A stretch of DNA of 64,000 nucleotides from Gadus chalcogrammus (GCF_026213295.1 NC_079419.1:26637206-26701205); one strand, 5' to 3'; counted from the stretch's first letter, positions 20,641 to 43,524 are shown. A program made the numbers and translations. The notes: generated by a model from the sequence alone, not told the origin.

Positions 20641-21149
20641 CACACTGTTTATTTTGATAGCAATTTTGGATTTAGTCATAGTCTTTTGACTAAAAATATT
20701 TTTTTTTTGTCACATTTTAGTTTTAATCTTGTTTTAGTCTACTAAAATCGACTGAAATCGAACGGGTTAAAATCTAAAGCATTATTTAAATTATAATGTT
20801 AGAGTTCACTGTCTTCATGCTTTTTTTCCATTTGTAAAGGAGTGACAGCAACTTTTCATTTGATATTGAACATTAGCTCCAGCCTAAGTTCCATTTTGAA
20901 AACATGAAAGAGTTTAGAGTTTGTTCAGAATAGGTTACTCATGTAAGTTATGTAGCCATCCATAAAACCCCTTTGCCTTTGCAGGCTTATTTGAGCTTAG
21001 GCAGACATCCCTGATGTTTAAAGGCATTGCGAGATTTAAAAAAGGCTGAATTAAAAGAATGTTAAATTGCATTTGACAATGCAATATCCTCACTGATACA
21101 TAGATTCCATGTTAAATACGGAATAACTGTCTGTTTATAATACATTTTA

Positions 21150-21216
21150 TGCTCTGTAAGGTGACCTTGGGTGCCTTGAAAGGCGCCTCTAAATTAAATG
21201 TATTATTATTATTATA
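21150..21216 (+). repeat. L2/SINE-type 3' tail
   Basis: GGTGACCTTGGGTGCCTTGA, then AAAGGCGCCTCTAAATTAAATG and (TTA)n. This is the characteristic 3' end of fish L2-type LINEs and the SINEs that use them. No upstream coding part is attached. Confidence 0.65.
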
Positions 21217-21874
21217 ACAATATCTAAGAATTGTAATGACCCAAATGAGCAGATAGCTGTTAAACAATTAACCATAATAAAGAGAGATGTGCCTAGTACA
21301 TAGGGCCAGTGGTGATGACATGTGTTTACACGACTATGCCATCCACTGCGGCATACACAAACTAGGACCCAAAACTACACAAAAACTGACACATCAGCAC
21401 ATAAGATTACTGCAAAAACCTCAACATTACATTACAGGAAGTTTGGTGAAATTGTCTTGGAATTTACAGATTTCTTTAGTTCAAGAACCGCATGGTTGTG
21501 CATATGTGGATGAACGCGTGCATTAAATCAGTTTAGGAGCAGCATCTAGAGCATATGCATCAGACAAACATTCAGGTTATGATTATTGGTGATTCTGACT
21601 ATACATGAGTATGATATGATGATATTGAATTGGCGGCTGCAGCCAAATATATTACTAGGGCTGGGCAAGTTAATGCGTTCATTTTATTTTTAACGCGATT
21701 AATACAAATTGATGCATTAACGCACATTATTTTTTCTTTATTTCTTTAAATAAATAAACACTGAGTTTATTTATTTTATTTTTTTCAGTAATAAAATACG
21801 ATATAATTATAATTAAGACAGTTACAGTTCTGCTCTGTGCGGAAGAGAATTGGCGCGCTTCCTTACAAGATCGG

Positions 21875-22020
21875 TCACCATAGCAACGCCGGTAAACAAA
21901 CCCTGCGAAGCCCAATCCCTACGTGAGCTCCCCGTGCTACGGCCATCCGGAGGCGTACAGAGCTTTTGGCCGTGATATTATGATATATAAAATTATATTA
22001 TACTATTATATATAGAACGT
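21875..22020 (-). repeat. GGCCATCCGGAGGC-family repeat copy
   Basis: CATAGCAACGCCGGTAAACA, GCCCAATCCCTA and GCTACGGCCATCCGGAGGC match 17140-17260 directly and 16800-16900 and 44040-44140 in inverse. At least four copies occur in the window. Confidence 0.7.
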
Positions 22021-22265
22021 TATAAGACGCCGAGAATTGGCGCGCTGCCAGCCGCTGTCACCGGGTGTGAGAGAGTTGACGGAGAAGATGGTGGTTGACC
22101 TAGTTTCAAAGTTAATACCGTTTATACCGGTAATACCGGTGTTGACACGAGCGTATTACTCGGTGTGAAAATGTCCACACTGCGGCAACCCTACCTTCAG
22201 ATGATTTCACCTGCTTTGCGTCTCTAACTGAGCTGCAATGCAGGCAGAGCGGGTTTGTTATCGAC

Positions 22266-22366
22266 AGCGTTGCTAGATAGGGCAGATTTCCCGCCCAATG
22301 ATAATTTTCCCAGCCTAATGGGTTAAAAGTAGCCCAATTTGGTGGGAAATCTACCCAATCTGGCAA
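22266..22366. mobile_element. Short foldback MITE
   Basis: GCTAGATAGGGCAGATTTCCC at the left is inverted as GGGAAATCTACCCAATCTGGC at the right. The whole unit is about 100 bp with no coding capacity. Confidence 0.55.
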
Positions 22367-23271
22367 CATTGCTCACCAGCCAGGGATCCTGCTTATTGGT
22401 TCATAGCGCAGTGCGAATAGATTTTTGCGCAAATCAGACGCCTAAAGCTAAGGCCACACTGCACTCGTTAATCGGGTTAAAAAACGCGCATAACGCGCCT
22501 AACTTGACGCTTGATCATTGTGTGTCACAAAAATGGTTCAACGCGCCTAACGCGCCTGTGCCTGCGCTGGATTTAGTCCGAGGTAGGAAACCCAAACGCC
22601 GCCGTGTTTGGGTGAATGATAGAGCTTAGATCAGGTTAGATTAAATAATCTCGGATATAAATAACAATAATCGGGTTAAATAACTTCACATGGTGTGTCT
22701 GGTCTGTTTCCAGCATTCGTAGTGTTGATCAGCAGAGATAGTGGGCCCTATTTTAACGGTCTGAAACGCAAGTGGGAAACGCAAAGCGCAAGTAGCTTTG
22801 TGGGCGGTTCTACGGCGCTATCGCTATTTTACAGGCAGATAAATGCGGCGCAAGTGTCAAAAGGGTTGGTCTGAAGCAGCCTAATTACCCGTAGGTGTGG
22901 TTTGGGCGTAACGTGCAACAAACCAATGAGAGTGCCAGCTCCCATCCCCTTTAAGAGCCATGAGCGCATTTGAATCGGACGAGTTGATATTTTGACAGCG
23001 CGTCTGCAGTCTCCGAGAATTTCAAACTGCAAATGGCTTAGTTTATTGCCAAATAATATGGCCTAATTCACACAAGGAATAAAGCCTACTGAGTCCTCAA
23101 ATAAATTTCGGCAAAGAAAACGTATGGCTATAACATATGATATGCGGTAACTGTGGTTCTATTTAATGATATACGCAATACATTATAAACATTGTTTCTT
23201 ATCAGTATTGTATGCTATCCTAATATGCATGTGTCCCCGCGGTAATAGACATTGCCATTGATTGTATTATG

Positions 23272-24085
23272 CGTTACGTGTTTAGTTTGCCCAAGTGAAG
23301 GAGTTCAAGTACCTCGGGGTCTTGTTCGTGAGTGAGGGAACTATGGAGCGTGAGATTGGCCGGAGAATCGGAGCAGCGGGGGCGGTATTGCGTTCGCTTT
23401 ACCGCACCGTTGTTACGAAAAGAGAGCTGAGCCGCAAGGCAAAGCTCTCGATCTACCGGTCGATCTTCGTTCCTATCCTCACCTATGGTCATGAGGGTTG
23501 GTTGATGACCGAAAGGACGAGATCGCGGGTACAAGCGGCCGAGATGAGTTTTCTCAGAAGGGTGCCTGGCGTCTCCCTTACGCCTCGTGCCCACTGCACC
23601 GTCAGTCAACGGACGTCAGAAGGCGTGGCTGACGGATGGGGGAGTAGTCTTTGCAGATGCATCCGTCAGCCAATCAAATCGGTTCGCCGGGTTCTTCCCG
23701 CTTCTTCCTGCTTGTTGCGAGGCAAGATTACCCGCTTTCCCGCTTTCCAGTATCGTCAGAGCCCGAGTCGCGTCACAGTGCTTAAATTTGCATACGCGAT
23801 CTGATTGGATGACGGATCCGTCGCTGCCGAAAAAGTTGAACATTTTTCAACTTTTTGACGGTGGCGAACGCTCCAAGTCAACTGACGGATCCACAATGCA
23901 TTGCGCGACCGTCCCCATTCAAAGTCAATGGGCAACGGACAACTGACGGAGGTAGTGGGCACGGGGCGTTAGGGATAGGGTGAGAAGCTCAGCCATCCGT
24001 GAGGAACTCTGATTAGAGCCGCTGCTCCTTTACTTAGAAAGGAGTCAGCTGAGGTGGTTCGGGCATCTGGTAAGGATAAGAAATA
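23272..24085 (+). mobile_element. Non-LTR retrotransposon fragment (RT C-terminal region), split by a MITE
   Basis: 23287-23580 reads as the region after the RT thumb of a fish LINE: VKEFKYLGVLFVSEGTMERE, GAVLRSLYRTVV, KLSIYRSIFVPILTYGHEGW, AAEMSFLRRVPGVSL. The sequence resumes at 23969 with the next conserved part (RDRVRSSAIREEL-like). Joining across the 388-bp insert removes one TTA and restores the frame. The 5' part of the LINE is missing. The exact clade is not assigned. Confidence 0.75.
23581..23968. mobile_element. Harbinger-like MITE inside the LINE
   Basis: The ends CGCCTCGTGCCCACTGCACC and (inverted) CGCCCCGTGCCCACTACCTC are terminal repeats. TTA at 23578-23580 and 23969-23971 is the target duplication. 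388 bp, no coding capacity. The LINE reading frame continues across the excised site, which confirms the boundaries. Confidence 0.85.
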
Positions 24086-24926
24086 CCATGCAAATTAAAT
24101 TTAAATGAAGTGAAATTTCGAGGTTGGAAACTGGGCGCCTTACAGAGCACACACGCGCGCCCGCATTCATTCATTCTTTTTAACACTCACTCGCGGTAAA
24201 ACAATGTTTTTCACGATCAAATAGGCCTACTCATCAATCCTAAAAGTTATGGGCATGTAGGCCTGCTACACGATGTCTGTGTCAAGAAAATATGTGTTCG
24301 CTGTACGGTATTTGCAGATGCATTGATTTAAAAGTACAACTTATTACCGCTGCATCAGCTGTTCTTTCCCAAATAATTTACCAAGAATGTGCGGCTAGGT
24401 AGATGAGAGAAGCAAAGTGTGCGCGAGGTGCACAAGCAATCCGTATGCATAGCATGCGCATGTATGCATGCGCCCTTAAAATAGCGTCTGAACAACGCGC
24501 CACTGACTTTAAACCAGGTATTTCCTGGTCAGTAGCGCAATGGTATTCAGAGACGGCAAAATACCGTTTGCGCCAGAACACGCCTCCTCCTTCCGCCGAA
24601 CCGCCCCTTGCGGCGCATGATCAATCCCTAATTTACCGGCGAGTGGCGCTGGTGGGAAAAGAACGCTCTGCGCCAGTTGTAAACTAGCAACGACACATGC
24701 GCCAGTGACTAAGTCACTTGCGCCGGATGCAAGATAGGGCCCATAGTCCGCCAAGACGTTGAGGTTGCTTAGCAACCAGAGACGCTGTCATGCAAGATAA
24801 TGGGTTCCCTCTTTGTCATAACTATCAAACCAAACATCCTTCAAATTCACCGAGCGAACATTATGAAAGTAAAATGCAAATTTCTCGCAATTTTTTTTTA
24901 CATAAACGTTTTTAATGGCGTAACTA

Positions 24927-26752
24927 CAGTGTTTCCCATACATAGACCATTGTGTGGCGCGGCGCCACAGAATCAACATCGAGCGCCACGAATTGATTCT
25001 GTCTTCTTTTTTTTATTATTAATTAATATTATTATTATTATTTATTTTTTTATAACGCGATTTGGAAATCTAAAAATCGTTCCGTCCATTAATCTCCGCA
25101 TAGCACTCGTTCTCCCTGTCATTCTCGTACACACACACACACACGGAGCGAGAGCGACGATACGCTAACACATGAACCCACCGATGTCACCCGTCGCTTA
25201 GCAACCGGACACGCTGGGGTTGATAAGTTACCGTACTACTGTAACTACTACGGAGTGATAATAACAAAGACGTGAATCAGGCAATAAATCCAATTTCCTT
25301 GACAGCGGTAAAGTTCGGTGTGCATTAAAGTACAGACGGAGTGGACCAATTGCGAACTACTGCAGCTGCTCTAAGTTAAACCCCAAACTAATAAGGAATA
25401 AGTGTTTATAGCGGACTACACCACCTCTTCTATTCCGCATAGAATTCTATTCCGAACCGATTGAGGCGTATATATATGATACTTTTCTATTCCGATTGAG
25501 CTGTTCTTCCACATCTATGCGGATCAGATGTGTCCGCATGTAAACGCGGAGTTACATGCACACTCACTGACGGCTGATTCGCCCGCTCCTCCTGTCCACG
25601 CGCAATGCTTGAGGTCAATTGAAAAATATATTTGGCACAGAGAAGACGGTCTGCGACATTTGCAGTTTACCAAAGGTTAGTATGATATACTGTGGTCTAA
25701 CACACCTGCCCAAATTTTTTGTTAACTCTGAAAAGGTAATATTAGCTTTATGAACTCAACGTTATTGATATTGAACATCCCGCACCCGTCATCATAGACA
25801 ACGTCGTTGGTAACGCAGCGAACACTGCGATTAAGATGAAATACGGTTATAGTTTAGATAGGCCTATACGGTGCCCATATCAAAAAGAATAGAAAACATT
25901 TATTACATTCTATTCTTAATAATATTTTATTCTGATGTTTGTTGCTTTAATCCAGATGAGTATTGAAAAGTTTTTTCTGCACCAAAAAAGGCCTCGTCCA
26001 GACGACGCGGAGCAGCTTGAGGAGGTAGTTAGCTTAGTCTGAAATCAAGTTGAACAGTCAAATGGCTGTGGCTAGTAAATGTTTATTAAATATATAATCA
26101 ATTTATTTCGAATGTTGTGCTTCTCAGGGGCCGGGCTGTTCAGGAGAGATACTGATTACTATAGGCCAGGAGGACAGCAGACAAAATGTTGCTGAAACCA
26201 CAGGTGAGGTGGAAACAGATTAGTGTAGATTTTAACTTTAAAAAAATAAGAGTAGGGAAAGTAATTTCGATCCTTCTGTTCCTGGTAGAGAAAATGTGCT
26301 GATCTGTTCATTGTAGGTAATCCAACCCTACATTACTGGCCTGGAGACAGAACTAACAAAGGAGGTTCCAGGAGCTGGACATCCTAGGAGCCTTCCAAGT
26401 CCTTAGATCTCAGTCGGCTGCCCTCCCTGACAATATGTGCATTGCATTCATTATTTTAGTTAGTTGCCTTGTTGTACCTAGTAGTATATTGTTACTATTT
26501 ATTTTATTTTTCCTAAAAAAGTTAAATATTGGTTCAGGTAGGTCTTGAGATAATTTGTACTTGAAATAAAAACCTCCAGCTTTAGTTGTCTGTTGCAATT
26601 CATTCCTTGAATGTCACAGAATCAAAAGTTCTGGTAAAAACTACACTCGTGCGCTGATGCCGCCGCGCCGCCGTGCCGCACCGCCCGCCCGCCCCAACCC
26701 CCCCCACCCACCCCCGCACCACACATTGGTCCTTGGTCTGTGGGAAACACTG
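24927..26752. mobile_element. hAT-like TIR element, second copy of the 8957-19542 family
   Basis: The left end CAGTGTTTCCCATACATAGA and the right end TGTGGGAAACACTG are inverted. AACTA flanks both ends (24922-24926 and 26753-26757), shorter than the 8 bp expected of hAT. The internal 25180-25555 contains a truncated relative of the 4811-7128 element, including the sequence GCGGATCAGATGTGTCC that shows the Harbinger B target before insertion. No transposase ORF recognised. Confidence 0.7.
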
Positions 26753-27084
26753 AACTATGTTACTATTTCCACCCAGAATAAAGAAAGATGTCCACCATAT
26801 GCTTCAGTGCAAGCGTCACTACTCTTTGCCAGTGACGTCGGGTCAAGCTCCACGCTGGTTGGCTATTGCGGCTAAGCGTCACGCGTAGGCGCGTCAAAAG
26901 TTAAAATTTTTTAACTTTGCGCGTTGGTGCGGTGGGCGCGTTGGTGCGCCTACGTGCGTCATTACGTGCGTATGCCGCGTCTAACGCCGCTTTAACGCGT
27001 GTAACGCGTCTACGCGCCTACTCCAATTGTTCCCTATGCAAAAATGCCGATTTTCAACGCCAACGCGCGTGCAGTGTGGCCTTA

Positions 27085-27544
27085 CCTTTAAGGTCACACC
27101 CACTCAGAGGAGGACTTTCCTCCTCTCTACCATTGAAACCCATGTTACTTCACCGGCCGCCAGTACTTTCGGGGAAATGAATGGGAGTCAACGGAGGCTG
27201 AGGGAGGACCTTCCTCCCTGAAGTAATTGTCAATAGGAAATAGGTGGTGCTAATGTCCCTTTACCCAGGGAAACTATCATTATAAATTCAAAGGCATTAA
27301 AGTAGTCATATTTAAGGGCATTAATTAATTACAGTTGTCTGGGCGATCTACATTTTTTATTCTCAACAATGTTAAGGAGGATCTTCCTCCCTCTCCTTAA
27401 TGGAGAAGCCTCCACTGATATATACATATATACGGTAGTGTACATTAATATAATATATTATTATTATTATTATTATAGTGGAATATATAAGGTTCTGGGC
27501 CAATTTGACTAAACCTTAGGGGAGGACCCCCTGGCTGTGTTTAC
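27085..27544. other. Non-coding, AGGAGG-rich repeat-like sequence
   Basis: Repeated TTCCTCC(C/T)/GGAGGA phrases near 27105, 27205 and 27380 hint at a short TIR element, but no duplication was fixed. A (TTA)n tract is at about 27456-27476. No further SLC12 exon was found here. Confidence 0.4.
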
Positions 27545-39074
<11,530 letters not shown>

Positions 39075-39149
39075 CTGGAGATGAAAACACAGCAGTATAT
39101 ACCACACATCACTCATCCATGTTTGTCAACACACATCAGTATATACCAC

Positions 39150-39595
39150 ACATTATTCATGTTGTAGCAGCAGTTTCACAATTTTGGTTTATTCGATTAA
39201 TTTGAAGTTACATAAAATAATAGTTTTATTAAGTATGAGACCACATTTAAATATATCCTTTTAATTTATCTGCATTTCTTTTATTTTGAAATATGTTTAC
39301 AAAATGACCTGTTTATGTAGTGCATTGCGGAACTATTGTTCTGAGGTGCAGACGTTTTATTGATGTAGCACCAGCATCAGAGCATGCAGCGCTTGCAGAG
39401 CCAACTGCCGCTCGTTGAGATAAGTGGTAACATCATTACATTCATTAGTTCAATGAGAGACACATGGGAGAGAAGTTGGCTCTGTGTAACCTGTTTCACT
39501 CCCTGGAGTTAACGCGGCTAATGAGGTATGCATTGTTATTTTAATGTGTAATTATCATGTTCTATTCACTGTGAGAATATTCTTATTAATGTAAC
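39150..39595 (+). repeat. BEL/Pao LTR-like segment
   Basis: 39391-39595 matches 51813-52016 closely (GCAGAGCCAACTGCCGCTCG, CTCCCTGGAGTTAACGCGGC). There the sequence follows a truncated BEL reverse transcriptase, so this is probably a partial solo LTR. A TATATACCACACATCA phrase at about 39095-39150 recurs at 52155-52200. Left edge approximate. Confidence 0.55.
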
Positions 39596-39682
39596 TCAGT
39601 GGTTCTCAACTATTTTCTGTCATTCGAGGAGTCAGAAAATTTTTCGCGCCCCCCTTCAATTGAAATACTATTGAGAACCTGC
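39596..39682. mobile_element. Deleted hAT remnant
   Basis: CAGTGGTTCTCAACTATTTT at the left and ATTGAGAACCTGCTA at the right are inverted hAT (Charlie-like) termini separated by only about 50 bp. Confidence 0.5.
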
Positions 39683-39685
39683 TAA

Positions 39686-39850
39686 TTGGGGGTCAAGCAG
39701 CGAGCTGCGAGACAACCTATTGTTTTCGTACGTTTTCTTATTGGGGGTCAAGCAGCGAAGCTGCGAGACAACCTATTGTTTTCATACGTTTTTGGGGGTC
39801 AAGCAGCGAAGCTGCGAGACAACCTATTGTTTTCATACGTTTTCTTATTA
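39686..39850 (+). repeat. Three tandem copies of a GGGGGTCAAGCAGCGAAGCTG unit
   Basis: Units of about 57, 50 and 57 bp (GGGGGTCAAGCAGCGAAGCT then GCGAGACAACCTATTGTTTT). The inverted phrase ATGCTTGACCCCCACA at about 48479 suggests these are the left end of a large non-coding repeat that spans to about 48.5 kb. Confidence 0.8.
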
Positions 39851-40562
39851 TTATTTACCTGCCATTGGAGTCAATGGCAGCCCATTGAACGCCTTGCCGA
39901 AAAGTTGTGAAATTTGGCACACAGGTTCAGGAGGAAATTTGAGGTCGCTAGCTCATCAGCTCTAGCGCCACCAACAGGTCAAAGTTGGACATGCATTCAT
40001 GTTTACAACTTTTGACCCATTCGTCCAATATTCACAAACAAGGGATCATTGGAAGCCTTGGTCCAAGCCGAGTTCCAAGCACCCTATGACGTCATTTTGA
40101 GCCCTGAGGGATTTTTCCGCAATCTTGGTTTATGTCAAAAACCTTCAAAATGCATCTCCTATCACAAATGTTCTCCAATCATCTCGAAACTTGGCACACA
40201 TGATCTTCAGGCCATGCTTGACAAAAAACATTGACTAGATTTTTCAAATTCAAAACCGTTTGCCCGCTACAGCCAATCAAATTTGACCGGCAAGTCGCCA
40301 AACAGGAAGTAAGCCGATATCTCAGCAGCCCTTTGACATATCGTAACCAACCTTGGTACATAGACCCATGACATCATCATGAGGACACCCAATGAATCTG
40401 GTGACCTTTGACCTCTAGGGGGCGCTGTTATTAATGTAGATGTGTTTTAACTCCTCTCTCTTCACATGAGTATATTTCAAACTTATTTTCAATGTTTGGT
40501 GATACTATCAGACCTCTCCATGTAGCTAGTATATTATTTCTTGCAGAAATATCCGCGACGGC
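39851..40562 (+). repeat. Non-coding dispersed repeat with GTGACCTTTGACCTCTAGGG motif
   Basis: 40295-40440 matches 47170-47330 and, less well, 47540-47710 (AACAGGAAGTAAGCC, TTGGTACATAGACCCATGAC, TTTGACCTCTAGGGGGCGCT). It forms the sequence into which the LINE at 40563-47130 was inserted. No coding domain. Confidence 0.6.
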
Positions 40563-40756
40563 CAATCATATTCAGATTCAGATTCAGCTTTATTGGCTAG
40601 GTTTGCGAACAAACAAGGACTTTGACTTCGGTCCCTTTGCTCTCTATGTACAACACTCAACATTTTACCTATTGTTAATATATAAAAAAGAAAAAAAACA
40701 CAAAACACAAAACAGTACAAAAAAATTAATAATAATAAATATAAATAAACGGTTAA

Positions 40757-41918
40757 AGGGGTAGTTCGGAATTTTGGACATAGGGCCTGATTCCGAAGTG
40801 AGCATTGGTATTCTATATCACTGGAGACAGTTTTCAACACATTTCATTCAGTCCTTCTAGTTGCAGAGTTCGCTCGTGCTAGGCTAGCGCAAGTCAACGG
40901 GCAATGCTAGCCTGCTATTAAAAACAGTCTTACCCACTCCACAGTACACCCGAGGTAAATCAATTATAACGCCAGACTATAGATTTAAATGTCTGTGTTG
41001 ATAGAATAATGTTAGAAATAAAACTAACCTTGCATCGCATGAATCATCGAGGGACTACTTTCTCAGCAGAAGCGGAATTCTACTATGCGCTAGTTAGGTT
41101 TGTAACCGAATCACGACAGAAGAACGTAAACAGAGAAGCGTGGGACAGAAGCGCAATTGAACGACTAGGCAACATGATGGTTCAGTGTGCTTTTAGAAAT
41201 TGTAGAAATAAACGGTACAGATGGCCACCACAAAGTTTCCACCAATTTCCAGTGTGAGATCCAGAAAGGACTCAACTGTGGCTTGTTGCGGCTGGCTTTG
41301 ACATCAAAAATACCGGCTCGTACATGGACGACACTCCATAAATACTATATGAATACATAAAATACATAAAAATACATAAAAAAATCGGAAGCATCGCAAA
41401 TACTTTGTAACAACAAATTCCTCACAATCGTCTTCAAAAGCAGATGCATCGCTAACTCCTCCAAACGTGGCCATATCTTGTTAATTTAATACGCTTGTAG
41501 AATTCCTTCGTTCACTGTACTATGCGTTTGTAGCAATGACAGCGGCAGGTAACCTAGGTATCAGTCCGCCGCTGCCGTAGCCTACGTACAGGAATATAAA
41601 CACTGCTGCTGAGACCCCCGCAATTCCCTCAAAATGCAATGCAATGCAAGGTTGGTTTTATTTCTAACATTATTCTATAAACAGACATTTAGATTTATAG
41701 TCTGTCGTTATAATTGATTTACCTCGGGTGTACTGTGGAGTGGGTAAGACTGTTTTTAATAGCAGGCTAGCATTGCCCGTTGACTTGCGCTAGCCTAGCA
41801 CGAGCGAACTCTGCAACTAGAAGGACTGAATGAAATGTGTTAAACTGTCTCCAGTGATATAGAATACCAATGCTCACTTCGGAATCAGGCCCTATGTCCA
41901 AAATTCCGAACTACCCCT
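40757..41918 (+). mobile_element. Kolobok-like DNA transposon with long TIRs and a THAP remnant
   Basis: The terminal inverted repeats of about 235 bp begin AGGGGTAGTTCGGAATTTTG. TTAA duplications lie at 40753-40756 and 41919-41922. The interior encodes the start of a THAP zinc finger (41177-41254). TTAA target plus a THAP-domain transposase identifies the Kolobok superfamily. The catalytic part is deleted, so it is non-autonomous. Confidence 0.85.
41174..41257 (+). pseudogene. THAP domain N-terminal fragment (Kolobok)
   Basis: MVQCAFRNCRNKRYRWPPQS followed by FHQFPV. The M-(V/P)-x-C-x4-C start and the S-F-H-x-F-P motif are diagnostic for THAP DNA-binding fingers, which in Kolobok transposases bind the element ends. 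The remaining Cys/His ligands and the catalytic core are missing. The longer frame from 41009 is upstream sequence without homology. Confidence 0.72.
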
Positions 41919-41989
41919 TTAAGTATACAGAATAACAATACAATAAATAATAATAATTATAATAATATAATAAAATAGAGGGTGGGGGC

Positions 41990-42157
41990 TAATTCTGGGC
42001 GTTCAACAGAGAGACTGCTTGGGGAAAGAAGCTGACTTTGTGTCGGCTGGTTTTGGCAAACAGTGCCCTGTATCGCCTGCCCGAGGGAAGGAGGTTGAAC
42101 AATTTCTGACCAGGATGTGAGGGATCTAGGGCGATTCTTGTTGCCCTTTTCCTGACC
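41990..42157 (-). pseudogene. LINE C-terminal end
   Basis: Minus-strand reading VRKRATRIALDPSHPGQKLF, NLLPSGRRYRALFAKTSRHK and VSFFPQAVSLLNAQ, then stop. It continues the LINE protein from 43403 after removal of the Harbinger insertion. Confidence 0.75.
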
Positions 42158-42160
42158 CTG

Positions 42161-43399
42161 TGCCCCGTTTCCCGAAAGTGTCGTTAGCCTAAGTGGATCG
42201 TGAAGTGCGTCGAAAGGGCATCGTAGAGTTTTCACCGCGTTTCCCGAAAGCATCGTGGGGAACGAACGTCTTGAAAACGCTCGTAGCTAACGAGTGCTCC
42301 AGGGGTGCTCGTAGGTGCTCGTAGGACGCTAAGAGCATCGTCAGCTATAGCCTCAGTGGCGACACCATCGGACATTCCGTCTATTGGATGCGTTTTATTA
42401 AAACGCATTGCGCCTTTATGTTCTTAGTTTCGTAATTAATAAAGATGTTAAAATGGCCAAAATAAAACGTAGCATAAAATAATGTAAAAAATAAAATTAA
42501 ATTAAAAAAAATTAAAAATAAAGAAATAAAATAAATTATAAAAAACAAGCAAAGGAGCAGGCAAAAGGCTGGGATATGGTGGGGATTGGTCACGTTGACG
42601 GGAATGTTTAGTGACATGTGGGAGGGTGGAGGGGGTTAAAAAAAAGTCTCAATCACTCTTCGACGCGCATGAAAACCAGCCGCGTAGCCTAGTTATGAGG
42701 GAGGCCGTCCTCACACCGATCTTCCTCGTCGTCATCGTCCTCAGCGTCCTCCGGTTCAAGCAATGCCACCCCAGCCTTAGCTGCAATGTTGTGCAACATA
42801 GCCGTCACACATATCACGGCGCATGACTTGGCCGGCGAAAACTGGAGCCCTCCGCCTGACTTGTGAAGGCATCTAAAGCGCAACTTCCACCTCCCGATCG
42901 TGCGCTCAACGATGCACCGGGTCAGACGGTGGGCTTCGTTGTATTCCTCATCATGGACGTCTCCCGGGTTATTCACAGGTGTGAAGAGGAATTATTTAAG
43001 GGGGGAAAATGCCGTGAAACGCACAGTGCATTCAGGATTAGGACTGATATATGTCGGTTTAAGCCTAATCAATTGTGTTTTAATGTCTTGCATGCATTCA
43101 TATAATTGCAGTCTATCTTTTTTGTAGGCTACTCTGCTGTTGTCCTTGATGGGGATATATTTTAACCCTTTTTAACACAATTTTCCTGCGACATTCCTGC
43201 GTCTCCCCCTCCTACGGAGCCCATTTCAGCACCGTGTCAGTAGACAGTTACAATCCTACGACGTCGTGAGTGCAGCGAATGCGCGTTCACGTTAAGAGGA
43301 GTTTCGGGAAACGCTCCAAAGAAATTATCGATGGATCGCAAGATCCATCGGGAGAATGATCGTACGAGCGAAGATCCATCGTTATCGGGAAACGGGGCC
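42161..43399 (-). mobile_element. PIF/Harbinger element C inside the LINE
   Basis: The left end TGCCCCGTTTCCCGAAAG and the right end (inverted) GGCCCCGTTTCCCGATAAC. CTG duplications at 42158-42160 and 43400-43402. Excision restores the LINE frame (QSR-VRKRAT). Contains a HARBI1-like C-terminal fragment on the minus strand. Confidence 0.88.
42689..42976 (-). pseudogene. HARBI1-like transposase C-terminal fragment (element C)
   Basis: Contains EYNEAHRLTRCIVERTIGRW, KLRFRCLHKSGG and AVICVTAMLHNIAAKAGVAL, with the VERT.GRWK glutamate as the likely third catalytic acid. It ends in an acidic tail. The first two thirds of the nuclease are missing. Distinct from the element B transposase. Confidence 0.8.
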
Positions 43400-43524
43400 C
43401 TGGACTGGTACAGGTCCTCAATGGTGGGATGGTCAGCTGCAATGATCTTCTCCGCAGCCCGTATTGTCCGTTGCAGTCTGGCCCTGTCCCGTTTGGTGGC
43501 TGACCCAAACCAGACAGTGATCGA

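Larger units (their letters stand above)
20641..22448. other. Intergenic DNA with repeat scraps, no gene
   Basis: It holds an L2-like tail at 21150-21216 and a hAT-like left end at about 21656 (TAGGGCTGGGCAAGTTAATGCG). It also has a copy of the GGCCATCCGGAGGC family at 21875-22020 and a short foldback MITE at 22266-22366. None carries coding capacity. Confidence 0.5.
22743..24742. mobile_element. TIR element with GGGCCCTAT ends and 5-bp duplication
   Basis: The left end GGGCCCTATTTTAACG and the right end TGCAAGATAGGGCCC are inverted. ATAGT flanks both sides (22738-22742 and 24743-24747). Both subterminal regions are rich in GCGC/CGCAAG motifs. It is hollow apart from a LINE fragment (23272-24085), so it is non-autonomous. 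The superfamily is not assigned. Confidence 0.72.
22449..27084. mobile_element. TIR element with TAAGGCCACACTGCAC ends (third nest)
   Basis: The left end TAAGGCCACACTGCACTCG and the right end (reverse complement TAAGGCCACACTGCACGCG) are inverted repeats. Both subterminal regions are dense in AACGCGC/TAACGCGCCTA motifs (22480-22550 and 26880-27070), consistent with one element. A short arginine-rich phrase (KPKRRRVWVNDRA, 22580-22620) may be a coding scrap. No clean target duplication found. Two complete TIR elements (22743-24742 and 24927-26752) are inserted inside. Confidence 0.7.

Noticed and set aside
20300..20745. Open frames of 85-113 codons with YIYIYI / YVCMYVCM
   Set aside because: They are translations of the (TA)n-(TACA)n-(CA)n microsatellite at 20473-20640.
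22339..22629. 96-codon ORF as a gene
   Set aside because: It crosses a foldback MITE and the left end of the 22449 element; only a short arginine-rich scrap could be transposon-derived.
40526..40840. 104-codon minus-strand ORF
   Set aside because: AT-rich LINE 3' UTR crossing into the Kolobok terminus; low-complexity hydrophobic translation.
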